Of a stretch of 64,000 bases of DNA, positions 56,159-64,000 are shown piece by piece (position 1 is the stretch's first letter; each line of letters begins with the position of its first letter). Source of the DNA: Peribolospora baueri. Taxonomy: Eukaryota > Basidiomycota > Peribolosporomycetes > Peribolosporales > Peribolosporaceae. The translations under genes and the position numbers were made by a program. The stretch spans positions 18,498 through 82,497 of the forward strand of contig JAMDHS010000089.1 of NCBI GenBank assembly GCA_029717555.1. Direction: 5' to 3'. The notes below the pieces were generated by a model that ran no database searches, was not told the origin of the DNA, and was given only the letters and a program-made list of their open reading frames with translations.

Positions 56159-57432
56159 GGCAGCGTTTGTTGTGGTGAGGTGCGCTGGAGGGAAGGAGGA
56201 AGAGGGCGAAAGATAGAAAAGAGATGGTGGTGGAGTGAGCGCAGTGAGCGAAGATGGTCGTGATATGACTGTATGCGCGACGTGAATGCGCGTCACGGGT
56301 CAATGCGCACGCACCTCTACCGCACTGACGACGTCGCGGGGTTGAGGGTTAGTCGAGGAGAGCGAGGTCGAGGTCGAGGTCGAGGTCGTCGGGACCTTGC
56401 TTCGGGTGGTGGTCGGGAGGGGGAAGGAGGTGGGGGAAGGAGGGGGTCTATGTGAGGGGGCACAGATTTGTTTCGGCGACGGGCGGAAGAGAGAGAGAGA
56501 AGAACAAAAGGAAGGTTGTGGACGATTGCAAGACGATTCCGACGCTTGCTTGCTTCCACGCCTCCATCCTCCGTCTTCATCCATCCATCTACAGTATCTA
56601 TCTATCCATCCGTTTGTCCATCCATCTGTCCATCTGTCCATCTGTCCATCTGTCCTTCTGTCCTTCTGTCCTTCTGTCCTTCTGTCTGTGTTTGTCTCAT
56701 TCCTGGCAGACACGCCCGTTCGCTGTTAGGATGGTGAGACACAGCGACGGGTGCGACTTCCGGTCACAGTCAGATCAGGCCCATCCGTCAGTCAGTCACC
56801 GTCCTCTGACCAACCCTCCGCCGTCACCTCTTACGGGTGCGGACGGGTGGATGCATGCCTGCCTGACGCCGCGCCCGATATGCACGCGCTTGGGCTTGCT
56901 TCCTTCAGCTGGAGGCTTGGGTGCGCTGCGGAGCATCACGGTGACGGCGCTGGAAGGCGCTTAACATAAGGCTACGGCTACGGCTACGCGAGTGCCAGTG
57001 TGAAATACATCAACAACATGGCCGCCAAGCACCTCAAGTGCCGAGGATTCCACTACGGCCACCCAATGAGTCCGGCACGACGACGACGCTCCACCGCCGC
57101 GCTAGGGCTCACTAACGTCACCGACTCGCCTCGACCAACGCAAGTAGAGAGAAGGAGAGCCAGCCCACTTGCATCCATCTTTTCCCCGCCATCGACGTCA
57201 TCGCCGGCCTCGTTCACACTGAGTTCGGAATGTATCCTATGCTCCCGCGACGGCTGAATACCGACTACGGACCCTGTGTCGTCACTCTGGCGCACGTGAC
57301 CGGCGTCTGTCCCCGTGCCCGCCCGCGTCGGACGACCCAGCGGACCGGATCGACGTCGCGACCATAAGTCGAACCTACATCGTCGACGTCGACGTCGAGC
57401 ACGACCACCGCGACGAGCCTTTTCGCTCGCCA
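56159..57432. promoter_or_regulatory. Divergent region, CSC1 / mitochondrial carrier
   Basis: 1.27 kb between divergent starts. Besides the 8-bp array (56616-56691) there is GAGGTC repetition (56361-56390) and GGCTAC triplication (56971-56992). No gene recognised; open frames here are low-complexity. Confidence 0.4.
56590..56692. repeat. 8-bp minisatellite array
   Basis: Tandem CCATCTGT units (about four) pass directly into CCTTCTGT units (about four), preceded by degenerate CCAT/CTAT repeats. The two sub-blocks differ by one base, which suggests separate rounds of expansion. Confidence 0.85.
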
Positions 57433-59513
57433 ATGCAGTCCGCGGGCGATTCTGCCCCACCCCGTGAGCACACATCGTCCCGCGTCCGTCAACGGAGACC
57501 AGCACCGGTTCCCGCTCGGACCAACCAACTCTGCATTCGATCGATCGACCGCACTCGATCGGCGCACTCGCTGACCGGTGGCCTTGCGGGCTCGCTCACT
57601 GACCTCTCTCGTCTGTCCGCCCAGGCACGTCGTCCGCCTCCGCGTGGACAGACTTTGTCGCTGGCACGGCAGCAGGTGAGCCGGCCAGGGCAGCCAGCGC
57701 GCCCACAATCGACCTCCTCGACGCGATCGCGTCGCGTCGAGCCCCCAGCCGTCCCGGTCGGCTCACAAGCGCCCCTTTGCCTTCTTCTTCTTCCAGGCAT
57801 CGCCGGTCTCGTCGCAGGCCATCCATTTGACACGTGAGCCCACCACCTCTTCCTTTTCCTCTTCTTTCGCTCCTCCGCCCACCCGCTCCCATCCCTTCCC
57901 TCCGCAGCGTCAAGACCCGTCTGCAATCGCCCTCCGTAGCGGGCCGCTACACCGGCGCGAGGGATGCCTTCCGCATCATCTTCCGCGATGAAAAACTCGC
58001 CGGGCTGTACAAGGGCATCACTTCGCCGATGGTGAGTGCCGGTCCGGTCTCGGTGGACGGAAGTGCTTCGTCGTCCTCGCAACCCAAGGGCGACCGTCCC
58101 ATCGCCTCCTCTTCCCCCTCTACCAGCTCGGCGTCGCAGCCATGAACGCCTCCGTCTTTGGCATGTACGGCCTCCTCCTCCGCTGCCAGGGTACGAGCGA
58201 GAGTAGCAAAGCCGGTCTCGGACAGGTCATGCTCGCCGGCATGGCCAGCGGTGTCGTCTCCGCGTGAGTCGCTTTCCCCGCTTTTTATGGTCGCCTCGGC
58301 TCGCGCTTGACGCTCTTTCCCCTTCGCCCGACTCGTACGCTCCCGTGCCCCATCTCCGTGCGCAGACTCATCACGACGCCCATCGAGCTCATCAAAATCC
58401 GCCAGCAGAATGTCATCGACACCGACCATGGCCATCTCACGACGGCGCGGAGGCAACGCACTAGCGGAGCGAGGACGATCGACGTGGTGCGCGACATCGT
58501 ACGCAGGCACGGTGTCAGCGGCTTGTGGAGGGGATTGACGGCTACTGCTCTGCGCGACGTGAGTGCCTGCAATGCCACTACCGGGCCCACTGATAGACCA
58601 TCGAGCTGACCCCATCCGTGTGCTTTCTCTTCTACGTCCTTTTGGAATAGCTCGGCTACGGACCCTACTTTGTCGGTGAGCTCGCACCTTCCTTCGCTAG
58701 AGCAAACCGATGGATGACTTACGATCCCCATTCTCCCCTCCTCAGCTTACGAAGCCATCTGCCGCCTCTGCCTCTCTCTCCACGCCGTCTCGCCCGCGCA
58801 CGTCCTCCCGTCCTCCTCCACTCACGCCCTCCCGTCCTCCCCCACACACGCCCTCTATGCGTCCGAGCCCTCGGTCTCCGTTTCCTCCTTCACCCCTTCC
58901 GCCACGCCGTCTTCGTCTTCGCCTCCTTATCTCACCCTCACCCCGCTCGAGCTCGCCGTCGCCGGAGGCCTCGCAGGTGTCGTTAGCTGGACCGTCACGT
59001 TTGGCATGGACGTCGTCAAGACGCGCGTGCAGGCTGCCCAGCCGCCCTCGTTATCCTCGTCGTCCTCGTCGTCGTTGGCTGGTGTGCGGGTACTGGACGA
59101 GCGGGGACGGTTTATGACGCCCACCGCTGCCGGTCAGAGTCACAGTAATCAGTCCCTTAGCCGAGCCTCCTCTCCGTCTTCCCTACGACCAGGACGACGA
59201 AGGGAAGCGACGCCCCGCCCGCGTCCGCTCGGATCGGAGACGCTGGCGACCGCCTTGGAGAGCTATAGGAGAGGCGGCTGGAGAGTCTTTTTTACCGGGT
59301 GGACGACGACCGTTGTCAGGTGAGTTGCGGGGGCTGTCATAAATCACTTGGTCTTGCCCATCATCATTATATAGGATTCTGACCGCCCCTTCCTCTCTCC
59401 CCATTTGGGCGTCCGGCACGGTTACGGGCGACGACAGAGCGATCCCCGTCAACGCAGCCACCTTTGTCGTCTTCGAGACCACCGCACGCTTCCTGCGAGA
59501 TGTTAGCTCGTAG
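57433..59513 (+). CDS. Mitochondrial carrier family transporter (SLC25)
   Basis: Inner-membrane solute carrier with three repeats. Nine exons: 57433-57463, 57625-57675, 57797-57833, 57908-58031, 58127-58263, 58366-58558, 58651-58675, 58746-59319, 59438-59513, 415 aa. Repeat signatures: PFDTVKTRLQ (repeat 1), PIELIKIRQQ (repeat 2) and GMDVVKTRVQ (repeat 3, with the first Pro replaced). GLYKGITSPM, GLWRGLTATALRD and FFTGWTTTVVRAIPVNAATF are the matching loop motifs. FVAGTAAGIAGLVAGHP and the AIPVNAATF end recall the carnitine/ornithine/YMC branch, but I cannot name the substrate. A Ser/Pro-rich insert lies in the matrix-side part of exon 8, making the protein about 100 residues longer than typical carriers. 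Exon 7 is only 25 nt. Confidence 0.88.
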
Positions 59514-60324
59514 ACAAGAACCGTAGTGGTGCTATCCAACCCACGTGCATGGCCGCATACGTACACACATAAGTACATACATAGACTCCGCGCAGGACCT
59601 CGAATGAAAGAAAAATATAGAAATGACGGTTACTTTGCCGGCTGCAGTCGAGTTGATCATAAACTGCGTGCGACGGAACAACGGCAGCGTATCGGGGTTG
59701 GAGGTTGCTGTTGGAAGGCGACGGCGGCGGGCCAATATTCTCCTCTTTGCGGCTACTCACAGCCTTCTTTCTTCGCATGAGCTAGGGTTTAAATCGACTA
59801 CGTTATTAAACCACATCGGGATCATGCTTATTTGCGCTCTTTGCTCCACGAGGTTCGATCCCGTTTTGAATTCATATTTGGTTTACGGTTCATGTGCCTT
59901 CCTTTACATAAGATTTCTAAAATGGTGACCCGTGCTTACGGATATCTGCGGAATCTAGGAGGTTACGGAGCACGCGCGCCTACGTGTACGGTAAACTCGC
60001 TCACGCAACGCCAGCTTGCGGAGGTGGCACATCGCCGCTATCCTTATTAATAATATAGATTATCCGTTACTCATATCACAACCATCATAACAATTTCGCT
60101 TGATGCCCACGACCTAATTGTCATACTAATAAATATTAGGCTTAATGTAACGTACTTCTTTATAATGTTTTGTAAACAACCAGAGGCCACACGCTCTCCA
60201 CTAGTCGCAATCCCGAGCCCTCGCCCACCAAAAAAGATGCCCGTACGAGCCTGGTGGTGATTTTTTTCTTCTTTTCTTTTTAAAAAAAGCCCGGGGTGGC
60301 TTGGCGGTCATTTGAGAATAATAA
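59514..60324. other. AT-richer intergenic region, no intact gene
   Basis: The base composition changes here: 60045-60180 is markedly A/T-rich, with TTAATAATATAGATTA-like runs. A T-box-like GGTTCGATCCC at 59852 does not fold into a tRNA T-arm. No gene was recognised. This is the start of the transposon- and relic-rich right end. Confidence 0.45.
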
Positions 60325-60565
60325 AATGTATCGTGGTGGGAGATCGAGCATATCCTTGACAGTCGCATCCACCGCCGTCGTCTTCAGTACTTAGTCGAAT
60401 GGGTCGGCTACGGTCGCGAGGAGCGCGCTTGGATCTAGGCCGATGACCTCGATGACGACGCACCCCTTGTCCTCGAGTTCCACTCTGCTTACCCTGACAA
60501 GCCTGTACGTCCACCTCCTCGTCCCACTCCATCTAGTCAGTCTCGCAGCGACCCTAAAGGGGGGG
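60325..60565 (+). mobile_element. Ty3/gypsy integrase chromodomain remnant with polypurine tract
   Basis: The plus frame beginning about 60331 encodes WWEIEHILDSR then LQYLVEWVGYGREERAWI, a stop codon TAG (60436-60438), and ADDLDDDAPLVLEFH. This is the chromodomain found at the integrase C-terminus of many Ty3/gypsy (chromovirus) retrotransposons; Pro is normal where the TAG stands. It ends in a Pro-rich tail (PVRPPPRPTPS). AAAGGGGGGG (60556-60565) is a polypurine tract and abuts an LTR that starts TGTCA. Nothing upstream of about 60325 looks like integrase or reverse transcriptase, so the element is truncated and dead. Confidence 0.75.
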
Positions 60566-60781
60566 TGTCATGAACCTGGCCCAAGCGCACCCGGTCTTTA
60601 TAGCCAAGCCATGGTGCGGGGCGCCGCATAGAAAGAAGGACGGCACGTGCCAGGAAACTGCGGATGGGCACGTGATGGTGTCCGTACTGGAATTCCGGGC
60701 GGCGCTCTCTCTCGTCCCTAGGGTCCTTTATCCGTTCCAGCTTCTCCTTCCTGTACCCAGCCCCTAGTTTCGTCCCTGCAA
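60566..60781 (+). mobile_element. Truncated 3' LTR of the gypsy-type element
   Basis: Starts TGTCATGAACCTGGCCCAAG immediately after the polypurine tract. It aligns by eye with the solo LTR at 62624 at both ends of the visible part (start, and the CCTTTATCCGTTC...AGCTTCTCCTTCC block), though it is clearly diverged in the middle. Similarity stops near 60780, where TPR-like sequence begins, so the LTR is cut off. Confidence 0.7.
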
Positions 60782-61092
60782 AAGCGCTTCCAACACCTCG
60801 GCCATCTGGATGACCTCGAGGCTTCCAGCTCTAACCAGCGCAAAGCGCTCGACCTGATGCTGACGGGCATCCCAACTGGCCCGTGCTCCTTAACAGCCTT
60901 GGCAATGCGCTGCACATGCGGTACCGGCGCCTCGGCGATATGGACGACCTCGAGTTCTATCTCGAACCTGCGGCGGGCGGTCGACCTGACACCCGACGCG
61001 TATCCCAAGCGGCCCAAGCATGTCAGTGACCTGGAAAATGCTCTGCAAACTCGTGCCGGTCTCATGGAGGGCGTACGATCTTGTCAGTTCAT
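60776..61092 (+). pseudogene. Relic of a tandem TPR-repeat protein (CHAT/NLR-type)
   Basis: Three successive plus-strand frames carry pieces of the same repeat type. First RFQHLGHLDDLEASSSNQRK from about 60785; then LNSLGNALHMRYRRLGDMDD from about 60893; then SISNLRRAVDLTPDAYP and PKHVSDLENALQTR from about 60965. The repeat pattern (LGNALxxRxxxLGDxDDLExSIxxxRxAVxLTPDxxPDxP) is the one seen in large fungal TPR proteins that carry CHAT or NACHT domains. At least two frameshifts occur in about 310 bases. No start, CHAT or nucleotide-binding domain remains. It begins exactly where LTR similarity ends. Confidence 0.65.
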
Positions 61093-61126
61093 GAAAGGGG
61101 GCTCGGCGCATACAACAAATAGTTAG

Positions 61127-61754
61127 CAGACTTGTGTTTTCTATTAGTTTTCCAGCGAGTGCTAACAAGAGATTGTGACAGAGGGTGAGGGTGTGCGTGG
61201 GCGGAACCGGTCGATAAAACGAGGTTTTTCGAACACCGAGAGGACAGTTGACAATGCCAGCCGAAGGAAATATCGACAGATCCTACTTGTCTTTGCAGCT
61301 ATCATGCGCATGGCCGGCTGAGAAGACTAAGTGCGACGGACGAGCAGCATCCAATCTTGGCGAGAACGAAAGGGAGTCGCGGCGTGCGCTGCACGGGAGG
61401 TTGACCCGTGGACGCGGAGCAGCGCGTTGTTCGGAGTGAGCGACGAAGGCCGGAATCCCACAACACCGCAAAGCCTCGACTGATGCCGGCCCTGTTACCG
61501 TTCAATCTAACCCTATGTGATGTGAGTACAGTACAGTAGGCGATATCTAGAGTCCTGAGTTAATCTCGCGTATGTCGTAGAAAGCACCGCACAAAGGTCG
61601 ATGTGAGGTGGTTCCAGCAAGAGCCACCTGTTAGTTCTTGAGGATGATACACGTTACGTGGAGAGGACACGTCGGCGCCAACTCCCTTTGACCACTTCCT
61701 TGCACTTCTGTTATGGGCACACGTCCGTTACCCTAACCCAACGCCGGAGCACTC
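61127..61754. other. Unassigned sequence
   Basis: No gene or repeat family recognised. TGTTATGGGCAC occurs at 61709 and again at 61755, with CCCTAACCC between them. Confidence 0.4.
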
Positions 61755-62198
61755 TGTTATGGGCACGCGCCCACTAGCGCCCACACACCAGCCGCTGCGG
61801 CCGAGACATGGTTCGCGGTCGCCCACGGACCGCGATATGCCTTCCTTTTCCTCTCTCACACATGAGATTCCTCATCTACTTCCCAGGTCTCCTACCAATC
61901 TTCTTCTTTTCTCTCCTTCCTTCTTCCTTCTTTTCCTTCTTTTACACCGTCCTTCTGGTTACCCCGCGCTGCCTTCCTAGCACATGCTAGTAGACTGGGA
62001 TGCGTGCTGTCCTTCTGAGGCTGTGCAGCTGTTGCTCTACCAGGTGTAGAGTATATAAGAGCGTGCGGGGACGTGCCTCCTCCTGGGAGGCCCACATCTT
62101 TCCACCACCTCAGCATCCACCCATTGAATTTAGCGTTTTCGCTCTCCATCTCTCGTCGATCCAATCTAGCCTACTCGGCGTTTGGTATCATATCAACA
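61755..62198 (+). mobile_element. Possible solo LTR (copia-like), tentative
   Basis: The block starts TGTTATGGGC and ends ATCAACA, giving terminal TGTT...AACA, a usual LTR ending. TATATAAG lies at 62052-62059 inside, followed by GC-rich sequence, like an LTR promoter. However, no 5-base target duplication flanks it (CACTC versus CATAG), and no second copy is present in the window. A plain promoter region is an alternative. Confidence 0.25.
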
Positions 62199-62430
62199 CA
62201 TAGGTGAGGTGGACGATGAAATGGACGATCTGATCGAGCATTTTTTCAACGACGTCGTCTCGCGAAGGGGCTCCTTGCGGAAGTCGATCATGCGGCCGGG
62301 CATCCAGTCCATGAGAAGGAAAGGGGAGCGGACTGAGGCTCCGTGTCTGTCGAAATGACGGAGCCTTGGATTGGAAAGGGAGGGAAAGGCGTGGTAAGCA
62401 TACTCGAGGAAGGCGGCTTCGGTGGGAGAT
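62188..62430 (-). pseudogene. APH/choline-kinase-like phosphotransferase relic (N-lobe part)
   Basis: Minus strand. One frame gives EAAFLEYAYHAF and, further on, SPFLLMDWMPGRMIDF, resembling the hinge region of fungal aminoglycoside phosphotransferase-like proteins (PxLLME..PG). The expected helix after it, SRDDVVEKMLDQIVHFIVHL, is found only in another frame, so there is a frameshift near 62280. No catalytic HGD block follows. It lies about 200 bases from the solo LTR. Identification is by motif feel and is tentative. Confidence 0.4.
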
Positions 62431-62618
62431 GGACTCGTGCGCGAAGATTGGCGAGGGCGGCTCACTGCCGAGGGGTGTCGGAGGAGTGGGACATCGTTTG
62501 GAGTTGGAGGTGGTAGTGGTTGAGGTAAAAGAATGAAAGAAGAACGAAAGCGGTCGCGGAGGAAGGTGAGGAAAGAGGGGTAGTGGAAAGGGTAATGACA
62601 GTTGAGATGCGGTGGACA

Positions 62619-62927
62619 ATAAGTGTCACGAACTTGGCCCAAGCACATTCAGTATTCCATCACGTGACCGTCGTGCTTGCGCTGTCTTGCGCGGGGCCCC
62701 GCGCCATGGCTGGTCTATAAAGACAGGCGGTACTCCTCCTCGTCCCTCGGGCCCTTTATCCGTTCTAGCTTCTCCTTCCCTGTGCACACCCTTTAGCTCT
62801 GTCTTTGCAATCCTGGTTCCTGTCCTATCGCCGTCGTCACACGCCTCCCCTGCCTTCTACCTTGGGTAGCCCCCGCGCGGCCTGCCTCGGCCCTCCTAGT
62901 TCTCCTAGTTGCGTTCTTGACAATAAG
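62619..62927 (+). mobile_element. Solo LTR with 5-bp target-site duplication
   Basis: The LTR itself is 62624-62922 (299 bp): it begins TGTCACG and ends TTGACA, so the termini form the inverted repeat TGTCA/TGACA. ATAAG stands directly before (62619-62623) and directly after (62923-62927), a perfect 5-bp target duplication. TATAAA at 62716-62721 fits an LTR promoter. It shares its start (TGTCAYGAACYTGGCCCAAG) and the CCTTTATCCGTTC...CTTCTCCTTCC block with the gypsy-linked LTR at 60566. With no internal element between LTRs, it is a solo LTR left by recombination. Confidence 0.88.
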
Positions 62928-63149
62928 CTGACAAGAGGATGGGCTATTAGGTATATGTAAATTTGTGTCGATAATGGTCGGGCAAACTGGTCAGTAAACT
63001 ACCGAATTGGTAATTCTCTTAAGGTCCGCTATTCAAATGAGTTGTCCTCTTTGTCACGCTAACTGTATGGACGTCAAGTAGAGGAGATGGAACTCTGGTG
63101 CATAACTCTCTTCTTGGCTCTCGCTGCCTGCAAAGCGTCGGCATATGTC
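62928..63149. other. Unassigned sequence
   Basis: A short AT-rich stretch between the solo LTR and the MFS relic. No feature recognised. Confidence 0.35.
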
Positions 63150-63415
63150 CTCTCTAAGGGATCGTGCGAACGCTCATCGTATACACATTCTTCGTCCAAG
63201 AGCGAAGTCTCCGCCTCGGCATCTGGGCACTCTGCATGTTCCTTGGGTACCAACTTGGTCAGGGTCATCGGCGGATTCGTCATCTGGAACCTCAGATGGC
63301 CGCACGTCTTCTGGACCATTCCTGTTCCTTAGGCATTCACCTCATTGCCATGTTCTTTTCATGCAGGAGACGGCTTTCGACCGCGCACACGCCTATCATC
63401 AGTGGTTTCCCTGCG
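63150..63415 (+). pseudogene. MFS transporter relic
   Basis: Three plus-strand frames carry consecutive pieces of a fungal major facilitator: RTLIVYTFFVQERSLRLGIW then CMFLGYQLG (63164-63259), VIGGFVIWNLRWPHVFWTIP (about 63268-63329), and ETAFDRAHAYHQWF (63365-63408). Order and spacing match the TM4-TM6 region of drug/siderophore-type transporters (ERG.RLGIW...GPxIGGF...W.WxFWI...PET.FDR). The frame changes at CAGGG near 63261 and again before ETAFDR, and a TAG follows the IPVP segment. The earlier and later thirds of the protein are missing. The minus-strand frame over the same bases (63074-63319) is treated as a shadow. Confidence 0.5.
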
Positions 63416-63660
63416 GGGGTCGTTGTCAAGGGAAACGACTCGGAGAAAGCTCGCGGGACGAGGGCCAGGAAGGAGGGGTATCGAGACTGCGGGGAGCAGG
63501 GACGACAGACCGGATTGGTACTCCAGTAGGATGAGCTCAACATAAAATAAAACGATTATTAGCTTTCTCAACTGCTCGTCATGTAGGATTCTGTTGTTGG
63601 CATCAGCTATTAATACTGAAGTACATGCCGACTGTCTTGGCCCTAAGACGGAAGGACGGA
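63416..63660. other. Unassigned sequence
   Basis: No feature recognised between the MFS relic and the APH-like gene. Confidence 0.35.
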
Positions 63661-63771
63661 TCAGAGGACGAAATTAGACTCTATGAACTCGGACAAATGT
63701 CCCTTTTCCTTCCTATTGTCTGACATCGCGATGCATTTTTCAATCTTGGCTATGGTCGGAAACTTGTCCAT

Positions 63772-64000
63772 CTAAGCGTCGCTATAAACCAAGTAATGCA
63801 GAGGCTCGTTCTTGCCGCCGTAATAGTCTTCGTGATACTCTGGGTAGAAGCCAGCGTATTCCCAGTCTAGCAGCGCGGTCACTTTGCCGTCCTTGGCGAG
63901 AATGTTGGACGCCGAAAAGTCGCCGTGACAGAGAACGATGTCGCACGGCTCGATCTGAATGGCGCCCGATTCCAAGTGGCAAATCAGGCGATCCAGCGGT
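63772..64000 (-). CDS. APH-family phosphotransferase, C-lobe (5' part outside window)
   Basis: Partial gene cut by the right edge; the visible 75 codons are the C-terminal end. Catalytic block HGDFSASNILAKDGKVTALLDWEYAGF has the Brenner motif HGDxxxxN and the metal-binding Asp of LLDWE, as in aminoglycoside phosphotransferase/choline-kinase-like proteins common in fungi; most act on unknown small molecules. It ends at TAG (63772-63774), soon after HYLVYSDA. The same frame then stays open for 36 more codons to TGA at 63661. The lobe itself is unbroken, so it may be functional, unlike the relics beside it. Confidence 0.65.
   Translation of the reverse strand, partial: PLDRLICHLESGAIQIEPCDIVLCHGDFSASNILAKDGKVTALLDWEYAGFYPEYHEDYYGGKNEPLHYLVYSDA

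Noticed and set aside
59845-59870. GGTTCGATCCC box resembling a tRNA T-loop
   Set aside because: Flanking bases do not form the 5-bp T-stem, and no A box or acceptor stem was found. No tRNA was identified in the window.
63074-63319. Minus-strand frame and plus-strand signal-peptide-like frame (63087-63332)
   Set aside because: Plus-strand pieces in several frames match MFS motifs in order, so these single frames are explained as parts or shadows of that relic.
1-64000. CRISPR arrays, bacterial operons, riboswitches
   Set aside because: Spliceosomal introns and fungal gene families throughout; no regularly spaced repeats with unique spacers were seen.

Overview
The window is nuclear DNA of a filamentous or dimorphic fungus, most likely a basidiomycete. 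Evidence: GC-rich coding sequence, many short introns (mostly 50-150 nt, GTRNGT...YAG, two apparent GC-AG), a class I hydrophobin, and a set of ordinary fungal single-copy genes. Intron density and composition would fit Pucciniomycotina such as Microbotryomycetes; that placement is inference, since no rRNA or other marker is present.

From left to right, 1-59.5 kb is gene-rich and largely collinear. The genes are SSZ1 (Hsp70-like ribosome chaperone, cut by the left edge), cytosolic asparaginyl-tRNA synthetase, an M28 transferrin-receptor/PSMA-like metallopeptidase (VPS70/TRE type, minus), a class I hydrophobin, a SANT-domain protein resembling RNA polymerase I factor Rrn5 (minus), a large BRE4-like multi-pass membrane protein, an SBDS-like RTC3 homologue (minus), a secreted GH88 hydrolase, an intronless Ser/Thr-rich single-pass membrane protein (minus), a multi-pass RING-H2 E3 ligase (minus), proteasome chaperone NAS2/PSMD9, inositol polyphosphate multikinase ARG82, PI3P 5-kinase FAB1 (minus), a nucleotide pyrophosphatase/phosphodiesterase, a long-chain alcohol oxidase of the GMC family, a CSC1/OSCA channel (minus) and a mitochondrial carrier. 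Exon joins below were worked out by hand from reading frame, splice signals and family motifs.

The right end (about 59.5-64 kb) is different: AT-richer, with no intact gene. It holds the 3' end of a Ty3/gypsy element (chromodomain, polypurine tract, LTR), a frame-broken TPR-repeat relic, a possible copia-type LTR, an APH-kinase relic, a solo LTR with a perfect 5-bp target duplication, an MFS-transporter relic and a partial APH-kinase gene at the edge. A kinase relic also lies in the 2.5-kb gap near 51.8 kb. I read this end as a transposon-rich, fast-decaying accessory compartment next to a stable core.

The genes do not form one pathway. Local themes are translation and folding (SSZ1, AsnRS), surface and secretion (hydrophobin, GH88, S/T-rich membrane protein), protein turnover (RING E3, NAS2) and inositol signalling (ARG82 and FAB1, convergent). 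I found no gene cluster that I can defend as a new biological system. The most unusual points are a RING domain split by about 150 residues, a FAB1 with no visible FYVE domain, hydrophobin micro-exons, and the relic-rich right end.
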